A stretch of DNA of 64,000 nucleotides. Source: Anaerolineae bacterium. GTDB taxonomy: Bacteria > Chloroflexota > Anaerolineae > Aggregatilineales > Phototrophicaceae. The stretch lies in contig JAFLCG010000001.1 of the NCBI GenBank assembly GCA_017303635.1, forward strand, positions 558,001 to 622,000, read 5' to 3'. Below are positions 59,636 to 64,000 of this stretch, piece by piece. The first letter of the stretch is position 1. Every line of letters begins with the position of its first letter. Both the position numbers and the translations under genes were made by a program. The notes below the pieces were generated by a model. It saw only the letters and a program-made list of their open reading frames with translations. It did not search any database and had not been told where the DNA came from.

Positions 59636-59836
59636 TTACGGTTTTCCTTTCCCATCCGGTTGAGCTGCCGGACGAGCATCTTGAGTAGTTGACGGGTGGC
59701 GCGACGACCCGGCGGCAGCCAGGTGTGCGCCCAGTTCGCGGTCGCGCAGGACGAGCCAGAGCGGCCATTCGCGAAAGGCATGGTAAGCCTGGGTCTCCAG
59801 CGCCTGGAATGGGCTGGCAACGGCTTGTTTCGACAC
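59636..59836 (-). CDS. Small unknown protein between VirB4-like and topoisomerase genes
   Basis: A 66-residue protein from GTG 59836 behind GGAGGAATTGCC. It begins MSKQAVASPFQALETQAYHA, has a Trp-rich helix and a flexible Pro/Ala/Gln tail. Its TAA lies directly against the GTG of the topoisomerase gene. The alternative reading frame over the same bases (59632-59859) has no ribosome site and is rejected. Confidence 0.55.
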   Translation of the reverse strand: MSKQAVASPFQALETQAYHAFREWPLWLVLRDRELGAHLAAAGSSRHPSTTQDARPAAQPDGKGKP

Positions 59837-59860
59837 GGCAATTCCTCCATTGGAGCCACC

Positions 59861-61975
59861 TTACGTGGTTTGAAATCTCAGCATTTCGCCCTGTGTGGGA
59901 CGATTAAACAGGTACCACAAGCCCTCGTCCTGGATGTCGAGGACATAGTGGAAGCGGGGAAGCGCGGCGATGATGTCGCGGTGCTGCTGATTGAGATGCT
60001 GGAAAGCGGCGTCCTCGTGGAAGACGTTCATGCCCTGCCGCTGCGAGAAGATCACGCGGATCGGGCAGTTCTCGAACACCAGCCGCGCCTTACCCGCCAG
60101 AAAAATGGACATTTGTTGATCTACCGCGACCAATTTCTTGCGTCTCGTGCGGAACGTCTTCGCCGCTTCGATCAGAAAGTCCAGCAACGACGGATGGCGC
60201 ATCAGGCGATAGACCTCATCGACGGCGATGACGCGCGGTTGCTCATCGATCAGGCTGTCGCGGCGGATGGCTGACAAAACCTGCGTGTACGCCAGCGCTT
60301 GCAGGATCGGGTCACTCTCCAGCTCGTGGAACGAGAAGACGCGCGGACCGATCCAGTCGCGCCCGCCGCGTGTCAGATCGACGTTGGTGATGCCGTTGAG
60401 GAAGCCCGACCACGGACCCGACCCGGTACACAGCCCGGCGATCTCGTCCGCCAGGTCTTTGGCGATGGCGCGGGTGGCGTCCTTGTCGCCCAGTCCCGAC
60501 AATACATCGCAGACCAGATCGCAGGTCGGCGCGACCTCCGGCGTGACGCGGGCGAGGTCGGGGAAACCACGATAGGCGACCTCCAGCGCCTCGCCCAGCA
60601 AGCCACGCTCCAGATTCTCGCGCTGCGCGCCAGACAGCGGTCGTCCCAGCACCGTTTCGTAGATGCGGGTGACGTGGCTCACCTGCTCAATGAGGGTGGG
60701 AAACATAACGTCCTGGGGATTCAACTTTGTCGATTTGGCGCTCATGACGTACCAGGGCAGCCCAAACGCCTCAGCGACATGCCGCCCATGCCCCATCGGT
60801 TCGAGCAGGTCGAACGGGATGCCGTTTTCGGCGTATTCGCGGGTCAGGTAGCAGTTCAGCGCGAACGTCTTGCCGAAGCCGCTGACCCCGACCCACACCT
60901 CATGCGTCGCCCGTTTGTCGCGCCACGAGTTATGGAAAACCGGGTATGCGCCGCCGACTGCTTCGCCGCGCAGAATGCCATCGGTGCTGGACAGCTTGCG
61001 GTAGCCGAGCGGCGAGAGCATCAAGGACAGCTCGCGTGAGGTGACCGGCCAGGTGGTCGAGGGGACATTGATGGCTTTGGTCGTCTTGGCACTGAAGAAA
61101 CCGACCGAACGCGCCAGCAGTTCACCGACCTCCTGGCGCAGCGAGAACCACGCCCGCGTCTCGTTGATAACGGTGCCGACGCGCTCCTTGAGCGTGTTCA
61201 GGTCATCTGCCGCCACCGCCAGCGTGAGCTGCACCAGATGCAGCGCATCGCCGTTGTTGATCTCAGTGAGCGCCCGGCGGCAGTCCGCCACGCGCTGCAC
61301 CGAGCGGCTGTCCTCGCCGCGTACCCCCGCCAGATGCACCTCATACGCCTGGATGATGCTCTCGATAGCGTCGATCCCGGCATTGCGGTCGTAGGTTTTA
61401 GGGATGTCCACTGACAACGCCAGCGGGAAGTTCATCCGCAAGAGCGGCGGTAGAGGACGGAAGAAATTCCAGCCGGCTGGCTGAAATTCGTAGGAAGTCA
61501 GCACCGCCCAGAACGGACGCCCACCCGGACGACCGACCGGGGCGAGATGCCAGAAGGGACTCTCACGCAGTTCGTAGCGCCCCTCGAACAGGGCGGGCCA
61601 AGCACCCTCGACCACTTGCGTCTCGAATGCTGATCCCATCCCGCCCGCCAGCGCACGCGGGTTCTCGTCCGACCAGACCGCCATGCCGCACAGCGCCCGC
61701 TGATACTCCGCGCTGCTATCCAACTGCTCGAAATGGCGGCGATACTCCATCAGCAGACCACGCCGCTGCGGGTCATTCACCTCACCCGCCTTGCGACTGA
61801 GCGCGCTCACCTTGTCATCCAGCGTGGCAGGCATCTGCCAGCAGACGAAGCGCGCCGGTTCGCGCAGCGTCCGCAGCCAGGTGGAGAAACGTGCCTGCAA
61901 CGACTGCACCCCTTCCTCAGTGGCGTGCAGCATGATGTCGAACGGCTCGATCAGGAAAGTGCGGACATCGCTCAT
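59861..61975 (-). CDS. VirB4/TraC-like conjugation ATPase
   Basis: A 704-residue ATPase that powers the type IV secretion channel. The N-terminal half is the variable VirB4 domain; the ATPase half has Walker A GVSGFGKT (363-370) after ATHEVWV. Walker B is RVIAVDEVYRLMRHPSLL, followed by FRTRRKKLVAVDQQMSIFL, typical of VirB4/TraC. GGAGGTGGGACG precedes the ATG, which overlaps the upstream gene stop by ATGA. With the VirD4-type protein and relaxase it indicates a mating apparatus of its own; VirB6, VirB8-10 and VirB11 homologues are not seen in the window. Confidence 0.88.
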   Translation of the reverse strand: MSDVRTFLIEPFDIMLHATEEGVQSLQARFSTWLRTLREPARFVCWQMPATLDDKVSALSRKAGEVNDPQRRGLLMEYRRHFEQLDSSAEYQRALCGMAVWSDENPRALAGGMGSAFETQVVEGAWPALFEGRYELRESPFWHLAPVGRPGGRPFWAVLTSYEFQPAGWNFFRPLPPLLRMNFPLALSVDIPKTYDRNAGIDAIESIIQAYEVHLAGVRGEDSRSVQRVADCRRALTEINNGDALHLVQLTLAVAADDLNTLKERVGTVINETRAWFSLRQEVGELLARSVGFFSAKTTKAINVPSTTWPVTSRELSLMLSPLGYRKLSSTDGILRGEAVGGAYPVFHNSWRDKRATHEVWVGVSGFGKTFALNCYLTREYAENGIPFDLLEPMGHGRHVAEAFGLPWYVMSAKSTKLNPQDVMFPTLIEQVSHVTRIYETVLGRPLSGAQRENLERGLLGEALEVAYRGFPDLARVTPEVAPTCDLVCDVLSGLGDKDATRAIAKDLADEIAGLCTGSGPWSGFLNGITNVDLTRGGRDWIGPRVFSFHELESDPILQALAYTQVLSAIRRDSLIDEQPRVIAVDEVYRLMRHPSLLDFLIEAAKTFRTRRKKLVAVDQQMSIFLAGKARLVFENCPIRVIFSQRQGMNVFHEDAAFQHLNQQHRDIIAALPRFHYVLDIQDEGLWYLFNRPTQGEMLRFQTT

Positions 61976-62445
61976 CGTCCCACCTCCTGCATAGGCGCAT
62001 CAACGAACACCAGCCCGTCATCGGCATCCACTTCCGACGCGCGGGCGAACGTCACCCACTCGCGCATATCGACCTCGACCTGGGACTGCGGCGGCGCGAA
62101 GACCACCGCGCCCTCCAGCCGCATCACATCGATCGGCAGCTCCAGCGCCCCGGCGACCTGGGCGGGCAATCCTTCTGGATGGCGACCCGCCGCCAAGAGC
62201 AGCGAGCCGCGCCCGCGCAGCAGGAGTCGCTGCCACAGGGGCAAGCCGCCGCGTGTGCCGCTCATGACCAGTACCAGCAGCGCCACGCCGATGCCCAGCG
62301 GGATGGCTGCGCTCGGCGCGCCGAAGCGGGTGACGGAATACGCCAGCCCGCCCGCGACCGCCGCCAGGATTAGCCGCTTGAATGCGATACCGAAGAAGCC
62401 TTTCTCATCGCGCATCAGCACATGCGATTTGAACTCTGCGCTCAT
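61972..62445 (-). CDS. Small membrane protein of the transfer operon (PrgI/VirB3-like position)
   Basis: A 157-residue protein with two adjacent membrane helices (about 22-40 and 46-64) and a soluble C-terminal half. It lies directly before the VirB4-like gene, where VirB3 or PrgI-type proteins are normally found, and the helix-pair plan fits. Sequence similarity cannot be claimed. AAGGAGCGAAGCGACC precedes the ATG. Confidence 0.6.
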   Translation of the reverse strand: MSAEFKSHVLMRDEKGFFGIAFKRLILAAVAGGLAYSVTRFGAPSAAIPLGIGVALLVLVMSGTRGGLPLWQRLLLRGRGSLLLAAGRHPEGLPAQVAGALELPIDVMRLEGAVVFAPPQSQVEVDMREWVTFARASEVDADDGLVFVDAPMQEVGR

Positions 62446-62476
62446 GGTCGCTTCGCTCCTTGAGTAACGAGTGTCG

Positions 62477-62515
62477 AGTAACGGGTGACGAGTGAAACAC
62501 TCGTGACTCGTTACT
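62477..62515. repeat. GAGTAACGAGTG-type repeat and inverted repeat
   Basis: Between two transfer genes, AGTAACGGGTGACGAGTG (62477-62494), a 3-base loop AAA, and CACTCGTGACTCGTTACT (62498-62515) form a hairpin with 16 of 18 pairs. A partial tandem copy (GAGTAACGAGTGTCG) precedes it. Similar low-complexity repeats are common in Chloroflexota and cyanobacteria. Confidence 0.7.
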
Positions 62516-62527
62516 GTCTACTCGTCC

Positions 62528-62767
62528 CTATGCAAAGGTAATGAGCGTGGTGACGCTGGCGGCGAAGACGACGAAGAGCAGACCGATGACGACCTGATTG
62601 GCGGCTTTGGGATTGTCGCGCTTCCAATCCCCCACGATGGGCCATGAAGAACCCATGTACATGATGCCGAGCCCCAAGAACCCGATCACCGCTGCCAACG
62701 GCGCGATGATCTGAGCCACGTCCCGGATGTCGGTGAACAACTGCTCGATGAAGGTACGCAAATTCAA
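62528..62767 (-). CDS. VirB2/TrbC-like pilin-type membrane protein
   Basis: A 79-residue protein with two membrane helices (IIAPLAAVIGFLGLGIMYMG and VVIGLLFVVFAASVTTLITF) joined by a short basic loop, the plan of VirB2/TrbC pilin subunits. TTG at 62767 lies 8 bases after GAGGAG and is the likely start; GTG at 62776 touches that site. It heads the minus-strand transfer operon. No clear cleavage site for a signal peptidase is seen. Confidence 0.65.
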   Translation of the reverse strand: MNLRTFIEQLFTDIRDVAQIIAPLAAVIGFLGLGIMYMGSSWPIVGDWKRDNPKAANQVVIGLLFVVFAASVTTLITFA

Positions 62768-63139
62768 GAGAGACACTCCTCACTGGGAAAGATACGAATT
62801 GAGCCGGAGCGAGGAGGACGTGCGCCATGACGAAGGGGCGCACGGAGCGCCGCTGCACAGAGCGTGTGGGGTCATCTGGCACGGGGTTTCACCCGCACCG
62901 GCTTGACTTTCAGCGTATCAAAGTGAGGGTGTCTGACCCGGCGAGGATTTCAGGTTTGGGGTGGGAGATCTGAGATGTCTTGGGGCGTTTTTTCAGCTAA
63001 CCGATGAACAGAGCCGCTTGGTGAAAGCGTGGGTAAGAGAATTGAATCTGGGAAACGTCTTTTGCTTTAATTCGGTGTATCATTCTGCTGAAGCAGAATG
63101 CAAACTCGTAATGCACACAATGTTGCGATCAGAGTGTCT
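62768..63139. other. Intergenic region between transfer operon and Argonaute-like gene
   Basis: Divergent promoter region of about 370 bases. GC-rich near the transfer operon and AT-richer towards the right gene, which marks a boundary. A plus-strand frame at 62961-63158 is open but overlaps the next gene and lacks support. The notable feature is the palindrome at 63081-63100 (separate entry). Confidence 0.5.
63081..63100. promoter_or_regulatory. 20-bp palindrome upstream of the Argonaute-like gene
   Basis: CATTCTGCT, GA, AGCAGAATG: two perfect 9-bp arms with a 2-base centre. It ends on a possible early ATG (63098) of the following gene, so a bound repressor would block transcription or translation. 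Confidence 0.5.
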
Positions 63140-64000
63140 ATGCCACTTACCACGTTGAACTTCATTCCCGCTACGTTCTCAGCGCAAACAATTGCTGGGT
63201 TTGCCGTTGACTACATCGGGTCAGAGCATCTGAAACAACTTCAGGATACGTATTCCGGTCAATATTTGTTTCGACGCGACTACAGTAGAAACAAGATTAT
63301 TGCCATCTCTTTGGTCCAATCGGCACCACAGTTGCCAGGCAAGACAGAAAATGAGCAACTATCCATCGTCAGGGATTATCATCTTTTTTCGGGATTGTTG
63401 GAAGAAGGCATTAGACGGTTTCTAAGAGCGCGGAACCCCTCAATTCCCCAATTTGGGCGTATCTATGTTCGTGTAGAGCGAGAGTCCGAAGATGTTTTTC
63501 CTGTGGCGGTTCGACGGGCCCTAAAGTCTGACAATGATGCTCGATTAGCAGTTGATAAACTTCGATTTCTTCGCATCTTTAGGCGTTACTTTATTGAAGG
63601 GGCCTATGTAGGAATTACCGAGGAAGAAGTATCGCCACAATATGGGCTTCTATTTGACATAGGTACGGCGTGGCAGATTAAGGCAACTCTTCAGGAGCTA
63701 GTGATGGCTGGCGTTGATGTCACAGGTTGCTATGCAACCCCATCTACGAGCCCAGTTAATGCAACCGAAATCGGCCACAAGTCGGTCGGTCGCGTGTCCA
63801 AGTTAGAAGGCGATGTCGTTTACCTAAGCGACTACCGTGATAAAGAGACTATCAGCGCAAAGACTCATCAGATCGAAGCGTCTCTTGATAACTTTACCTT
63901 ATGCATTCGATCATTGTTATCGGAGGACGCAGCTAGCGATATTCTCCGTGAAATCCGCCGCGGAGTTCATGATGTTACAAGTGCCGTGGCACAACAAGAG
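63140..64000 (+). CDS. Prokaryotic Argonaute-like protein, N-terminal part (runs off window)
   Basis: The frame stays open from 63140 to the last base of the window (287 codons), so only the N-terminal part is visible. It reads like the N and L1 regions of a long prokaryotic Argonaute. Supporting stretches are YGLLFDIGTAWQIKATLQEL followed by VMAGVDVTGCY, then SVGRVSKLEGDVVYLSDYRD and AKTHQIEASLDNFTLCIRSL, which match the strand-rich linker before the PAZ or MID domain in that family. The MID and PIWI parts, including the DEDX nuclease residues, would lie beyond 64000 and cannot be checked. An earlier in-frame ATG exists at 63098. Lower GC than the transfer genes suggests separate arrival. 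The family call is by recall. Confidence 0.6.
   Translation, partial: MPLTTLNFIPATFSAQTIAGFAVDYIGSEHLKQLQDTYSGQYLFRRDYSRNKIIAISLVQSAPQLPGKTENEQLSIVRDYHLFSGLLEEGIRRFLRARNPSIPQFGRIYVRVERESEDVFPVAVRRALKSDNDARLAVDKLRFLRIFRRYFIEGAYVGITEEEVSPQYGLLFDIGTAWQIKATLQELVMAGVDVTGCYATPSTSPVNATEIGHKSVGRVSKLEGDVVYLSDYRDKETISAKTHQIEASLDNFTLCIRSLLSEDAASDILREIRRGVHDVTSAVAQQE

Noticed and set aside
55670..59692. Three long plus-strand frames (55670-56713, 56765-58054, 58604-59692)
   Set aside because: All are antisense to minus-strand genes with strong ribosome sites and recognisable or consistent products. Their length follows from high GC codon bias.
62961..63158. 65-residue plus-strand frame starting GTG
   Set aside because: It overlaps the Argonaute-like start, has no clear ribosome site spacing, and its product is not recognisable. 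It could be real but is unsupported.
1..64000. CRISPR array
   Set aside because: No set of regularly spaced direct repeats was seen. The only repeated short motif (62477-62515) is a hairpin.
1..64000. tRNA, rRNA or integrase/attachment site
   Set aside because: No cloverleaf-like or rRNA sequence and no tyrosine or serine integrase motif was recognised, so the ends of the element cannot be placed.

Overview
The window looks like part of a conjugative or mobilizable element (plasmid or integrated element; no integrase, ParA/ParB or attachment site is visible) carrying a large metal and copper/redox cargo. The host is probably a Chloroflexota-like bacterium. That is an inference from the archaeal-type (type II) GAPDH, a DUF1385 protein, VanW/YkuD and M23/LysM envelope proteins with no LPS-type genes, and GAGTAACGAGT-type repeats. 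No rRNA or tRNA gene anchors the taxonomy. The backbone genes (about 11.9-26 kb and 50.5-62.8 kb) use visibly more GC-rich codons than the cargo (1-11.2 kb and 26.1-48.2 kb), so the two have different recent histories.

Layout. 1-3.8 kb (+): a TlpA-like and a DsbA-like thioredoxin protein, a DUF3105 protein and an L,D-transpeptidase. 3.8-6.2 kb (-): a methyltransferase, a small anchored protein and type II GAPDH. 6.6-11.2 kb: Cu/Zn superoxide dismutase, a CBM48-like protein, a YHS-containing Cu+ P1B-1 ATPase, a cupredoxin and a small membrane protein. 11.2-11.9 kb is non-coding or decayed and ends in a terminator. 11.9-13.0 kb: a SLOG-fold protein and an unknown. 13.0-15.6 kb: a MerR regulator with a beta-carbonic anhydrase and an alpha/beta hydrolase. 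15.7-26.1 kb: element maintenance genes. These are a methyltransferase-helicase fusion, a primase-like protein, a PRTRC cassette with ubiquitin-like, E2-like and E1-like proteins, an Imm5-like gene on the opposite strand, and ssb.

26.1-41.9 kb is an almost unbroken minus-strand run: C39 peptidase, cytochrome c, DsbA/DsbB, DUF1385 protein, membrane glycosyltransferase, M23 peptidase and PCuAC chaperone. A MerR-controlled operon follows upstream, with P1B-4 and P1B-2 metal ATPases, a CzcO-like flavoprotein and a methyltransferase. 42.0-48.2 kb (+): multicopper oxidase, ZIP transporter, YceI-like protein, an acidic secreted protein and a CopC-CopD-PCuAC fusion. Together the cargo would pump, chaperone and oxidise copper and pump other divalent metals, and it would keep envelope thiols and cytochromes in order under metal stress.

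48.2-50.5 kb holds a decayed IS110-family relic beside an intact IS110-family element, with a 147-bp non-coding segment shared by both. 50.45-50.82 kb is rich in inverted repeats and is a candidate oriT. It is followed by an RHH protein, a small HUH relaxase, a VirD4-type coupling protein and an HU-like protein. 54.3-62.8 kb (-) carries VirB2-like, small membrane, VirB4-like and topoisomerase I genes, two large acidic unknowns and a zinc-ribbon protein. At the right edge (63.1 kb onward, +) an ORF that runs out of the window looks like the N-terminal half of a prokaryotic Argonaute.

All family assignments are made by reading motifs. No database search was run.
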